Shown here in pieces: positions 33,536 through 41,982 of a DNA stretch of 64,000 bases. Origin of the DNA: Flavobacterium succinicans (lineage in GTDB: Bacteria > Bacteroidota > Bacteroidia > Flavobacteriales > Flavobacteriaceae). The position numbers and the translations under genes are program-made. The DNA lies in the NCBI RefSeq assembly GCF_001662485.1, contig NZ_JMTM01000035.1, forward strand, positions 186,001 to 250,000. The letters are read 5' to 3'. Under the pieces are notes generated by a model. The model was not told the DNA's origin. It ran no database searches and saw only the letters and a program-made list of their open reading frames with translations. Within the stretch, counting starts at the first letter, position 1, and each line of letters starts with the position of its first letter.

Positions 33536-34954
33536 TTAATCGAAACTACGTGGTCCTAAAAAATTAGTAGCTGTAGTTTGAATTAATTCATCTCCTTCGT
33601 ACACTTCTATTTCAACTTTGGTCTTATCGCTTTCTAGCAAATATTTATTGATTTCGATAAAAAGGGTTCCGCTACTCATACCTTGTCTTGGCACCACTAG
33701 ATTTTGTTTTCCTACCACATTCAATGTTCCTTTAATGTCTTTTAACTTAAAGTGAACATCTTTAATCTCATTATTGGACTTATTGATGATTTTGAAGGTG
33801 TACACATTACTGATGTTATTCCCTTTGTGTTGAAACAATTGTCCAGGCAAACGCAAAATAGACGTTTCTATTTCTGCACGTAAAAATAACAATCCAGAGA
33901 GAATTCCAATTAAAATAAACAGCACAGCACTATAGCCTTTCATTCGAGTAGTAAACTTGAACTTTTCGTTTTTCTCAATTTCATCTTCTGAAGCGTAACG
34001 AATTAATCCTTTTGGCAAACCAACACTTTCCATAATCGTATCACACTCGTCAATACAAGCCGTACAATTGATACACTCTAATTGAGTTCCATTTCTAATA
34101 TCAATTCCTGTAGGACACACATGAACACATTGCTTACAATCAATACAATCTCCTTTTCCCGTTGTCGCTCTGTTTTCTTGTTTATTAAATTTTGCGCGTC
34201 CATTTTCTTTTTCTCCACGCACAAAATCGTAGGCAACATTTATTGATTTATTATCTAACAAAACACCTTGTAAGCGACCATACGGACAAGCAATAATACA
34301 AACTTGTTCTCTAAACCAAGCGAAGACAAAATAAAAAACTCCTGTAAAAATTAATAGTGAAATTAATGTGCTCCAATGTCCTTTAGGCCCATCTTCAATC
34401 ATTTTGAATAAAACATCGCTCCCAATTAAATAAGCTAAAAATACATTAGCAATAAAGAAAGAAATCAAAAGAAAGATAAACCATTTTGCAGCTTTCTTGC
34501 TTATTTTATCAGCATTCCATTCTTGCTTATCCAATCGGATTTGAGCGCCGCGATCACCTTCAATCCAATATTCAATTCTTCTAAAGACCATTTCTAAGAA
34601 GATGGTTTGAGGACAAATCCATCCACAAAAAATACGCCCAAAAATCACAGTAAATAGTATCACAAATACTACTCCCACTATCATGAACAAAACAAAAAGA
34701 TAGAAATCTTGCGGCCAAAATGGAAAGCTAAAAATATTAAAACGACGTTCTAAAACATTGAACATCATAAACTGATTGCCATTAATTTTTATGAATGGAT
34801 TGGCAACAAGAATGATCAACAAAAAATAACTCAACCATTTGCGATAGTTGTAAAATTTCCCAGAAGGTTTTTTGGGAAAAATGTACTTTCTATTGCCTTC
34901 TTCATCGATAGTGGCAATACTATCACGAAAAGATTCATCAGGTAAAACTGCCAT
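33536..34954 (-). CDS. ccoG: Cytochrome c oxidase accessory protein CcoG (FixG), polyferredoxin-like
   Basis: A 472-residue membrane protein with about five helices. It carries two [4Fe-4S] motifs (CIDCKQCVHVCP and CINCTACIDECD, around residues 255-300) and the CGWICPQTIF and CIIACPYGR motifs of the FixG/CcoG group. CcoG reduces Cu(II) for delivery to cbb3 oxidase in other bacteria. A C-terminal Ig-like domain (about 380-472) is present. I chose the ATG at 34954 (MAVLPDESFRDSIAT); the longer reading overlaps the strong stem-loop at 34987-35015. Confidence 0.93.
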   Translation of the reverse strand: MAVLPDESFRDSIATIDEEGNRKYIFPKKPSGKFYNYRKWLSYFLLIILVANPFIKINGNQFMMFNVLERRFNIFSFPFWPQDFYLFVLFMIVGVVFVILFTVIFGRIFCGWICPQTIFLEMVFRRIEYWIEGDRGAQIRLDKQEWNADKISKKAAKWFIFLLISFFIANVFLAYLIGSDVLFKMIEDGPKGHWSTLISLLIFTGVFYFVFAWFREQVCIIACPYGRLQGVLLDNKSINVAYDFVRGEKENGRAKFNKQENRATTGKGDCIDCKQCVHVCPTGIDIRNGTQLECINCTACIDECDTIMESVGLPKGLIRYASEDEIEKNEKFKFTTRMKGYSAVLFILIGILSGLLFLRAEIETSILRLPGQLFQHKGNNISNVYTFKIINKSNNEIKDVHFKLKDIKGTLNVVGKQNLVVPRQGMSSGTLFIEINKYLLESDKTKVEIEVYEGDELIQTTATNFLGPRSFD

Positions 34955-34986
34955 GGCTTTTGTTTTTATAAGACTTTTTAAAACGA

Positions 34987-35015
34987 CTGTGTCAAAGTAA
35001 AACACTTTGACACAG
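34987..35015. promoter_or_regulatory. Perfect stem-loop between ccoP and ccoG
   Basis: The arms CTGTGTCAAAGT and ACTTTGACACAG (12 bp, no mismatch) enclose a 5-base loop. No T-run follows on either strand, so it is not a simple terminator. It could set the relative levels of the structural genes and assembly genes by stopping mRNA decay. Confidence 0.6.
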
Positions 35016-35038
35016 ACTATACAACTACTGAAATTACA

Positions 35039-35983
35039 TTATTTAACTTGAGTACTATCTTTAGCTACTGCTACTGGAGCTGCTGCGCCATCTGCTTTTG
35101 GAGCGGCATCATCTACCCAAATTTCTCCTTCTGGAGCCTTAGGGTCTTTAGGATTGCTCCCTTTTAAAGATAAAATATAACTTGCAACTTTTTGCATTTC
35201 TTTTGGTTTCAAAGTTCCTTTCCAAGAAATCATTCCTTTTCCGTCACGACCACCATTCATAATGGTATGAAAAACATTTTTGATTCCACCACCCAAAATC
35301 CAACGATCATCGGTTAAGTTTGGACCAATTTGACCACCAGCATCTGCACGGTGACAAGCAGCGCAATTGGTTGTGAATATTTCTTTTCCAATGGCTAATT
35401 CGGCTGGGTCAGTCAACAAAGTAACCGTTTTCTCATCCATCAAATCCGGAGCTGTTTTCATATATTCAGCCACTTCAATTTTGGCTTGAGCGATTTCATT
35501 TTTCAATTCTGTTTCCTGATCTGGAGCACCTAATATTTCATAACGAATTAAATATACAGCGGCAAAAACGATACAAGTATAGAATAAATACACCCACCAT
35601 GGTGGTAAACTATTATCTAACTCACGAATTCCATCATAATCGTGATCCAAAAGCAGCTCTCCTTCTTTTTCAATTGGAGCTGACTTAGTTAATTTTTTCA
35701 TTAAATTTTTATACCAATCACTTTCTCCTAAACTTACAGAAGAAGCTTCTTCTAGTTTGGCTTTTTGCTCATCAGTTAATAAGCTATAAGTAATAGCATC
35801 AATAGCGCTTACCGTTATCTCGATGGCAATCAATAAGAAAAGAAAGACAAACAAGAATACAGAAACCATTGGGAATTTAATAAATGCAGGACGATCCCCT
35901 GAGTCGATAAAATACTCCATCGCACCAAAAACGGCGAAGAAAATAAGGGGAACCCTAACGTATACTGGAATTAATTTTTTCAT
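35039..35983 (-). CDS. ccoP: cbb3-type cytochrome c oxidase subunit CcoP (single heme)
   Basis: A 314-residue subunit. N-terminal membrane helices lie at about 8-25, 40-62 and 128-148. The segment DHDYDGIRELDNSLPPWWVY (about 110-129) is the cbb3_ox_N signature. One cytochrome c domain follows with CAACH and the distal Met (GMISW) near 250. Most CcoP proteins carry two CxxCH sites; this one shows only one, plus a low-complexity Ala-rich tail. It passes electrons to CcoO and CcoN in the inner membrane. Confidence 0.9.
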   Translation of the reverse strand: MKKLIPVYVRVPLIFFAVFGAMEYFIDSGDRPAFIKFPMVSVFLFVFLFLLIAIEITVSAIDAITYSLLTDEQKAKLEEASSVSLGESDWYKNLMKKLTKSAPIEKEGELLLDHDYDGIRELDNSLPPWWVYLFYTCIVFAAVYLIRYEILGAPDQETELKNEIAQAKIEVAEYMKTAPDLMDEKTVTLLTDPAELAIGKEIFTTNCAACHRADAGGQIGPNLTDDRWILGGGIKNVFHTIMNGGRDGKGMISWKGTLKPKEMQKVASYILSLKGSNPKDPKAPEGEIWVDDAAPKADGAAAPVAVAKDSTQVK

Positions 35984-36000
35984 TTTTTTACACTTTAAAA

Positions 36001-36180
36001 TTATACAGAAGGATTGTCTTCTAATGGAATATTACTCATTTCTTGAATGGTTTCTTTTTGATACGAAAACACCCAAAAAGCTAATCCTACAAAGAAGAAA
36101 AAGAAAATCAACAATGAAAGTATTGGATAGATTTCAATCCCTGCAATCGTCTCCATATTGTGTTTAATTTGTTCAAACAT
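36001..36180 (-). CDS. ccoQ: CcoQ-like small subunit
   Basis: A 59-residue single-pass protein (starts MFEQIKHNMETIAGIEIYPI) with one membrane helix at about 20-40 (SLLIFFFFFVGLAFWVF) and a polar tail. It lies between ccoNO and ccoP, 8 bases after ccoNO and 17 before ccoP, exactly where CcoQ/FixQ is expected. Confidence 0.85.
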   Translation of the reverse strand: MFEQIKHNMETIAGIEIYPILSLLIFFFFFVGLAFWVFSYQKETIQEMSNIPLEDNPSV

Positions 36181-36188
36181 CGTCTTTC

Positions 36189-38372
36189 TTATTTATTATC
36201 TTTTACCTTAATATCAGTACCTAAACGTTGCATATAAGCAATTAAAGCCACAATCTCTCTTTCGTTCATAGGAACAAATTTTTCTCCTCTTGCTTCTGCT
36301 TTCTTTTTACTTTCTTCGTAACTTTTCACGAAGTCAGGATCATTTTTCAAGCTCTCTTCAATTTTGATAGCTTGTGCTCTCAGGTCTTTTTGTCCGTTGG
36401 CAATTTGTGCCTCTGTATACGGAACACCAAGAGTAACCATTGCTTTCATTTTCTTTTCAGTCATAGAAACATCCATCGGCTTGTTATCAAACAACCATTT
36501 GTAACTTGGCATAATAGAACCTGCTGAAATACTTTGTGGACTCCAGAAATGGTTAAAGTGCCAGTTATCATTGTATTTTTGACCTACACGTTGCAAATCT
36601 GGACCAGTTCGTTTTGACCCCCAAAGGAACGGATGATCGTATACAAACTCCCCTGCTTTGGCCTGAGGACCGTAACGTTCTACCTCACTTCTGAATGGTC
36701 TAACGGATTGAGAGTGACAGCTAACACAACCTTCACGGATGTACAAATCACGTCCTTCTAATTCAAGAGGAGAATAAGGTTTTACACTTGAAATAGTTGG
36801 AATATTTGATTTAACCATAATGGTAGGAACAATTTGAATAATACCTCCAATTAATATAGCTATTGTAGCTAAAATTGCCATTTGTATTGGCCTTCTTTCT
36901 AACCAAGTATGGTATTTTTCCCCTTTAAAACGTTTATTGCTTACTTCTTGTAATGCAGGGGCTTCTGCCAATTCATCTTCAATAGCATTGCTGTTACGAA
37001 CGGTTTGTACAATGTTATACACTAATACCAACATTCCTGTTAAATACAATGTACCACCAACAGCTCTCATCCAATACATTGGCATGATTTGAGTTACTGT
37101 TTCTAAGAAATTTCCATAAGTTAATGTTCCATCAGGATTAAACTGTTTCCACATGGATGCTTGTAAGAAACCTGCAACATACATTGGCAAAGCATAAAGA
37201 ATAATCCCTAAAGTACCAATCCAAAAGTGGAAATTCGCCAATTTAGTAGAGTACAACGTTCCTTTTGACATTCTTGGGATTAACCAATAAATAATACCAA
37301 AAGCCATAAATCCGTTCCAAGCCAAGGCTCCTACGTGTACGTGTGCAATAATCCAATCCGTATAGTGTGCAATAGCGTTAACATTTTTCAGTGACAACAT
37401 TGGCCCTTCAAAAGTTGCCATACCATAACCCGTCATTGCTACAACGAAGAATTTCAAAACAGGCTCAACTCTAACTTTGTCCCAAACTCCTCTCAAAGTT
37501 AACAATCCATTAATCATACCTCCCCAAGATGGAGCAATCAACATTACTGAGAAAACTACTCCTAAATTTTGTGCCCAAGTAGGCAATGCAGAATACAATA
37601 AGTGGTGTGGTCCAGCCCAAATGTATAAGAAAATCAGAGACCAAAAGTGAATAATTGACAAACGATAAGAATAAACAGGACGATTGGCTACTTTAGGCAC
37701 AAAATAGTACATTAATCCTAAGAACGGTGTCGTTAAGAAAAACGCTACTGCATTGTGACCATACCACCATTGTACTAAAGCATCTTGAACACCAGCATAA
37801 ACTGAGTAACTTTTCATTGCCGAAATTGGCAATTCTAAACTATTGAAAATATGTAAAACAGCAACCGTAATAAAAGTAGCTAGATAGAACCAAATTGCTA
37901 CATACAAGTGACGCTCTCTTCTTTTGAGCATTGTTCCAATCATATTGATACCAAAAACAACCCAAATCAAAGCAATTGCAATATCTATTGGCCATTCCAA
38001 CTCAGCATATTCCTTAGATGAAGTATAACCTAATGGCAATGAGACTGCTGCGGCAACAATAATTAACTGCCAGCCCCAAAAATTAAGATTACTCAAGAAA
38101 TCACTAAACATTCTTGCTTTTAATAATCGCTGTAAGGAATAATATACCCCAGCAAACATTGCGTTTCCTACAAAGGCAAAAATAACAGCATTCGTGTGTA
38201 AAGGTCTCAATCTACCAAAACTTAACCAGGAAATCCCCTCAGTTACGTTTGGAAACAGAAACATCAATGCCAAAATAAGGCCCACAAGCATTCCCACAAC
38301 ACCAAAAACGATGGTTGCGTAAATGAACTTCTTTACAATTTTGTTGTCGTAATAAAATTGTTGCATTTCCAT
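36189..38372 (-). CDS. ccoNO: cbb3-type cytochrome c oxidase, fused CcoN/CcoO
   Basis: A 727-residue fusion. Residues about 1-480 are CcoN, with twelve helices and the heme/copper ligand histidines (LRPLHTNAVIFAF, WYGHNAVAFFLT, AGPHHLLYSALP, HVHVGALAWNG). After a linker, about 515-727 form CcoO with one membrane helix and a c-type heme site CVSCHSQSVRPF. Together with CcoP and CcoQ it forms the high-affinity proton-pumping oxidase used at low oxygen. The N-O fusion is common in Bacteroidota. It starts 7 bases after the ccoS stop. Confidence 0.95.
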   Translation of the reverse strand: MEMQQFYYDNKIVKKFIYATIVFGVVGMLVGLILALMFLFPNVTEGISWLSFGRLRPLHTNAVIFAFVGNAMFAGVYYSLQRLLKARMFSDFLSNLNFWGWQLIIVAAAVSLPLGYTSSKEYAELEWPIDIAIALIWVVFGINMIGTMLKRRERHLYVAIWFYLATFITVAVLHIFNSLELPISAMKSYSVYAGVQDALVQWWYGHNAVAFFLTTPFLGLMYYFVPKVANRPVYSYRLSIIHFWSLIFLYIWAGPHHLLYSALPTWAQNLGVVFSVMLIAPSWGGMINGLLTLRGVWDKVRVEPVLKFFVVAMTGYGMATFEGPMLSLKNVNAIAHYTDWIIAHVHVGALAWNGFMAFGIIYWLIPRMSKGTLYSTKLANFHFWIGTLGIILYALPMYVAGFLQASMWKQFNPDGTLTYGNFLETVTQIMPMYWMRAVGGTLYLTGMLVLVYNIVQTVRNSNAIEDELAEAPALQEVSNKRFKGEKYHTWLERRPIQMAILATIAILIGGIIQIVPTIMVKSNIPTISSVKPYSPLELEGRDLYIREGCVSCHSQSVRPFRSEVERYGPQAKAGEFVYDHPFLWGSKRTGPDLQRVGQKYNDNWHFNHFWSPQSISAGSIMPSYKWLFDNKPMDVSMTEKKMKAMVTLGVPYTEAQIANGQKDLRAQAIKIEESLKNDPDFVKSYEESKKKAEARGEKFVPMNEREIVALIAYMQRLGTDIKVKDNK

Positions 38373-38379
38373 AATTAAA

Positions 38380-38562
38380 TTAGTTTTCTTTTGTTATTGT
38401 TGATTTTTGATTTTTTTTGGCTAACTCATCATCAAAGAGCATTCGCACAGAAGGTGTATAATCGTCATCGTATTGTCCGGTTCTTACTGCAATAACAAAA
38501 GCAACAAAAAAGCCTATTGCGACAAAAATACTGATGGAAATTAAAAGATAAATGACACTCAT
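38380..38562 (-). CDS. ccoS: cbb3-type oxidase assembly protein CcoS
   Basis: A 60-residue single-pass protein: MSVIYLLISISIFVAIGFFV, with a helix at about 3-25, then RTGQYDDDYTPSVRMLFDDE. The D-D-x2-P and final acidic pattern are the CcoS signature. It is needed for cofactor insertion into the oxidase in other species. It begins the main cco operon, with its own -7 element and Fnr-type operator upstream. Confidence 0.93.
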   Translation of the reverse strand: MSVIYLLISISIFVAIGFFVAFVIAVRTGQYDDDYTPSVRMLFDDELAKKNQKSTITKEN

Positions 38563-38582
38563 ATTATTAAGAATTATATAGA

Positions 38583-38590
38583 CAAAAATA
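38583..38590 (-). promoter_or_regulatory. TATTTTTG -7 element for ccoS-ccoNOQP
   Basis: An exact TAnnTTTG match on the minus strand, 20 bases before the ccoS ATG and 36.5 bases from the operator centre. Confidence 0.65.
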
Positions 38591-38612
38591 CATTTAAGAA
38601 AAATTTCAAAAT

Positions 38613-38626
38613 ATGACTTTTATCAT
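38613..38626. promoter_or_regulatory. Crp/Fnr-type operator for ccoS-ccoNOQP
   Basis: ATGACTTTTATCAT, extended by one paired base or more on each side (38611-38628). It matches the sites before hemN and ccoI in sequence and in spacing to the -7 element. Confidence 0.75.
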
Positions 38627-38669
38627 ATTTAATCTTGTTTTGTTAAAATTATGCAAAAAATTACTATTA

Positions 38670-41060
38670 CTAATACAATCTATTTGTTTTTTTTCGAGAA
38701 TAATAGTTACTCATGATCGTTACAAAACTTACTATCGTAATGGTACTCAACGGCATAATGATTGCCGCAACCAGCGGTAAAAGGTTTCCTGTAATAGCAA
38801 AAGCAAGACCAACTACATTATACAATAAAGATAATGCAAAGCTCATTTTTATTGTTTTTATAGCGTCTTTGGAAAGGTTCAAAAAGTAGTTTAATTTGAA
38901 AAACTCCGATGCATCAAGAATAGCGTCACAGGCTGGTGAAAACACATTTACATTCTCAGAAATTGAAATTCCAACATTACTTTTTGCCAAAGCTCCAGCA
39001 TCATTCAGACCATCACCTACCATCATCACGTTTTTGCCTTGTTCTTGCAATTGTTTGATAAAAGCTAATTTTTGATCAGGTTTTTGATTAAAAACCAACT
39101 CCACACCATTGGGAAGCAATTTTTCTAAAGTAGGTCTTTCGCCTTCATTATCTCCCGATAAAATTTTTATTTCAAACTTTTTATTCAATACTTGAAATAA
39201 ATCTTCTAAACCTGTTCGATATTCATTATTAAAAACATACTGACCATAATACACCTCATCAATTTTGATATGAACTGCGGTTTGTTGCATCCCTTCCTCT
39301 TGTACTTTCCCTACAAAAGAAGCAGAACCAATTTGAATTTGTTTATCTAAAATCTTAGCTTGAATTCCTTTTCCTGGTATTTCATCAAAAAGGATAACTT
39401 TTTCTCTTTTGGTTTCAGGTAAAAAGTCATAGAGCATCCTACTCAAGGGATGATTTGAAGCCCTCAAAACACTCTTTATCAATGCTATTTCTTCAATACC
39501 CAACTCAATACCTTGATAGCTAATATTCGATTTTTTATTGGTCGTTATAGTCCCCGTTTTATCAAAAACTAAAGTATCTACTTTGGCCAATTGCTCTATC
39601 ACCAAAGCATTTTTGAGATAAAACTTTTGTTTTCCCATAATTCGCAACACATTCCCCATAGTAAATGGAGCGGTCAAAGCCAAGGCACAAGGACATGCTA
39701 CAATCAAAACAGCCGTAAAAACATTAAAAGCCGTATTTGCATCAAAAAATATCCAATATCCAAAACCAGCAAAAGCAATCAATAAAAGAATCGGGGTAAA
39801 ATAACGCGAAATCGTATCGGTAATGGTTTTGTGTTTTTGCTCTACTTTTTTCTGAAAAACGTCGTTGCTCCACAGTTGTGTCAAATAACTTTGAGAAACA
39901 GAATGCAATACTTCCATTTCGATTACTTTTCCGATTTGCTTTCCTCCTGCAAAGATTTTATCGCCTGATTTTTTTACAATAGGAATCGCTTCGCCTGTAA
40001 CAAAACTATAATCAATCTCTGCATTTTCACTAATTAAAATGCCGTCAACAGGAATAAGTTCTTGATTTCGAATCAATAATCGATCGCCTTTTTGAATATC
40101 AAAAACAGGAATACTTTCTTCGGTAGCATCAGAATTAATTCGGGTAATAGCGATAGGGAAATAGGATTTAAAGTCTCTTTCAAAACTCAAGAAACTATAG
40201 GTTTTTATCTGAAACATTTTTCCCAAAAGCATGAAAAAAATCAGCCCACATAAACTGTCAAAAAATCCAGAACCGTAATCCATGATAATATCAAAGGTAC
40301 TTCTGATAAACATGACCACTATCCCAAGCGCGATTGGAATATCGATGTTCAACATTTTGGAACGAATGCTTTTATAAGCCGACACATAATAACCACTTGC
40401 CGAATAGAAAAAACTAGGTAAAGAAAGGGCAAAAATCAACCAACGAAAAAAACCGCGATATTGATCCAACCAATATTCTTCTACTTCAAAATATTCAGGA
40501 AAAGAGAGCAACATAATATTTCCAAAACAAAAGAAGGCTACCCCTAACTTATAAGTCAAACTCCTATCTATTTTTTCTTTTCCAGACTCATAATTCTCCA
40601 GACTTATATAGGGCTCATACCCAATAGAACTCAATAAATAAACAATATCTTTTACCGAAACCAAGGTTGGATTGTAATTAATTCTAACCTTTTTTTCTGG
40701 AAAATTGACCTGAGAAGTATTGATTCCTGACTGCAATCGTTGTAGATTTTCTAAAATCCAAATACAAGAACTGCAATGAATATGTGGAATATTTAAAGTA
40801 ATGATTTCGGTGTTTTCTTCTTGAAAATCTAGAAGCTTGGCAACAATGGTTGGATTATCTAAAAAATCGTATTTCCCTGCAATATCAAGCGGCGTGGCTC
40901 CAGGCGATTGTTCAAAATCATAATAGCAAGAAAGGTCATTCGTACTAAATATTTCATAAACCGTTTTACAACCGTTACAGCAAAAAACTTTAGCATCGAA
41001 ATGAATAACTTCAGCCTTTTCAATGTCTAAGCCGCAGTGAAAACAATTTTCTTTTCCCAT
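38670..41060 (-). CDS. ccoI: Copper-translocating P1B-type ATPase of the cbb3 cluster (CcoI/FixI)
   Basis: A 796-residue P-type ATPase. The N-terminal cysteine-rich zone (CFHCG, then CCNGCKTVYEIF) is the ATPase N-terminal domain of the FixI group. An HMA domain (about 90-160) follows with CSSC in place of CxxC. The membrane part has CPC (VACPCALAL), the phosphorylation site DKTGT (about 505) and the hinge GDGLNDAGAL near 710. It is divergent from the Fnr-like gene. It supplies copper for oxidase assembly in other bacteria. The ATG at 41060 was chosen over a TTG five codons upstream. Confidence 0.92.
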   Translation of the reverse strand: MGKENCFHCGLDIEKAEVIHFDAKVFCCNGCKTVYEIFSTNDLSCYYDFEQSPGATPLDIAGKYDFLDNPTIVAKLLDFQEENTEIITLNIPHIHCSSCIWILENLQRLQSGINTSQVNFPEKKVRINYNPTLVSVKDIVYLLSSIGYEPYISLENYESGKEKIDRSLTYKLGVAFFCFGNIMLLSFPEYFEVEEYWLDQYRGFFRWLIFALSLPSFFYSASGYYVSAYKSIRSKMLNIDIPIALGIVVMFIRSTFDIIMDYGSGFFDSLCGLIFFMLLGKMFQIKTYSFLSFERDFKSYFPIAITRINSDATEESIPVFDIQKGDRLLIRNQELIPVDGILISENAEIDYSFVTGEAIPIVKKSGDKIFAGGKQIGKVIEMEVLHSVSQSYLTQLWSNDVFQKKVEQKHKTITDTISRYFTPILLLIAFAGFGYWIFFDANTAFNVFTAVLIVACPCALALTAPFTMGNVLRIMGKQKFYLKNALVIEQLAKVDTLVFDKTGTITTNKKSNISYQGIELGIEEIALIKSVLRASNHPLSRMLYDFLPETKREKVILFDEIPGKGIQAKILDKQIQIGSASFVGKVQEEGMQQTAVHIKIDEVYYGQYVFNNEYRTGLEDLFQVLNKKFEIKILSGDNEGERPTLEKLLPNGVELVFNQKPDQKLAFIKQLQEQGKNVMMVGDGLNDAGALAKSNVGISISENVNVFSPACDAILDASEFFKLNYFLNLSKDAIKTIKMSFALSLLYNVVGLAFAITGNLLPLVAAIIMPLSTITIVSFVTIMSNYYSRKKTNRLY

Positions 41061-41086
41061 ATAGTATTGTCCCAATTAAAGTGCTG

Positions 41087-41094
41087 CAAAGATT
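41087..41094 (-). promoter_or_regulatory. AATCTTTG -7-like element for ccoI
   Basis: One mismatch to TAnnTTTG on the minus strand. It is kept because its G is 36.5 bases from the operator centre, as at hemN and ccoS. Confidence 0.5.
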
Positions 41095-41116
41095 GCAAAT
41101 TGATTAACCTAAAAAT

Positions 41117-41130
41117 ATGACTTTTGTCAT
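41117..41130. promoter_or_regulatory. Crp/Fnr-type operator between ccoI and the regulator gene
   Basis: The perfect palindrome ATGACTTTTGTCAT (half-sites ATGAC / GTCAT). For ccoI it is at the activation distance. For the regulator gene its centre is only 23.5 bases from the -7 element, which would favour autorepression. Confidence 0.75.
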
Positions 41131-41139
41131 AAATTTACT

Positions 41140-41147
41140 TATTTTTG
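41140..41147 (+). promoter_or_regulatory. TATTTTTG -7 element for the Crp/Fnr gene
   Basis: An exact TAnnTTTG match 22 bases before the ATG at 41170. Confidence 0.55.
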
Positions 41148-41169
41148 CCAAAAATTATTCCATCCGCAA

Positions 41170-41850
41170 ATGAGCAAATGTGAACAATGTATTGTACGTG
41201 AATTTAGTTCTTTAAAAGCACTAAACAAAGAAGAATTATTAAAGATTGCTAATTGCAAAACTTCTTACACCATAAAAAAAGGGGAACCTGTTTTTGAAGA
41301 AGGCGAAACCATAAACGGTGTATATTGCATTAAGGAAGGTTTTTGTAAACTATCCAAACTAAGTACAAACGGAAAAGATCAAATTGTGAAATTGGTAAAG
41401 GCTGGAGAGCTTTTAGGTCAGCGTTCTATGGTTAGCGATGAGCCTGCCAATCTTTCAGCAGTTGCTCTTGAAGACATGGAAGTTTGTTTCATCCCAAAAT
41501 CCGAAATCTTGAATTTCTTCAATGAAAACAATCAATTCTCATTAGGAATGATGAAAAGTATTTGTGGTGACTTGAAAGAATCTGATTTACATGTAGTTTC
41601 AATGGCACAAAAGACAGTCAAAAATAGATTAGCAGAAACCTTGCTTTATCTACAAGAGACTTTTGGAAAAAATGCTGACAATACTTTGAAAATACAACTT
41701 TCTAGAGAAGAATTAGCCGGTATGATTGGTACAGCCACCGAAAGTTGTATTCGTATTTTATCAGAATTCAACAAAAGCGGTCTAGTGGAATTAGTAGGTA
41801 AAAAAATCGCGATTAAAGATTTGAATAAATTAAAAAAAGTAGCCGAATAA
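41170..41850 (+). CDS. Crp/Fnr-family transcriptional regulator
   Basis: A 226-residue regulator with a cyclic-nucleotide-binding-like domain (about 15-140) and an HTH domain (about 150-200). N-terminal cysteines Cys4, Cys7 and Cys29, with more at Cys52 and Cys59, resemble Fnr [4Fe-4S] ligands, though the spacing differs from E. coli Fnr. The recognition helix TATESCIRILSEF keeps Glu191 and Arg195, which contact TGA in Crp and Fnr, but lacks the Fnr serine. The local ATGA-N6-TCAT sites fit that. It probably controls the adjacent cco genes and hemN in response to oxygen. Whether the cluster is real is unproven. Confidence 0.88.
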   Translation: MSKCEQCIVREFSSLKALNKEELLKIANCKTSYTIKKGEPVFEEGETINGVYCIKEGFCKLSKLSTNGKDQIVKLVKAGELLGQRSMVSDEPANLSAVALEDMEVCFIPKSEILNFFNENNQFSLGMMKSICGDLKESDLHVVSMAQKTVKNRLAETLLYLQETFGKNADNTLKIQLSREELAGMIGTATESCIRILSEFNKSGLVELVGKKIAIKDLNKLKKVAE

Positions 41851-41982
41851 GATTTTTTTGTTTTCGTTACTTATTCAAAAGACTTTTACAGTTTCAGAAA
41901 TAGTTTTATAAAAAAAACTTGAAATCTTTTGTATCCAATCCTAAAACAAGCTAAGACTCGAAACAATCGGTCATTGATTTCT

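Noticed and set aside
41117..41147. Activation of the Crp/Fnr gene by the operator at 41117
   Set aside because: The centre is 23.5 bases from its -7 element, too close for class II activation; repression is more likely.
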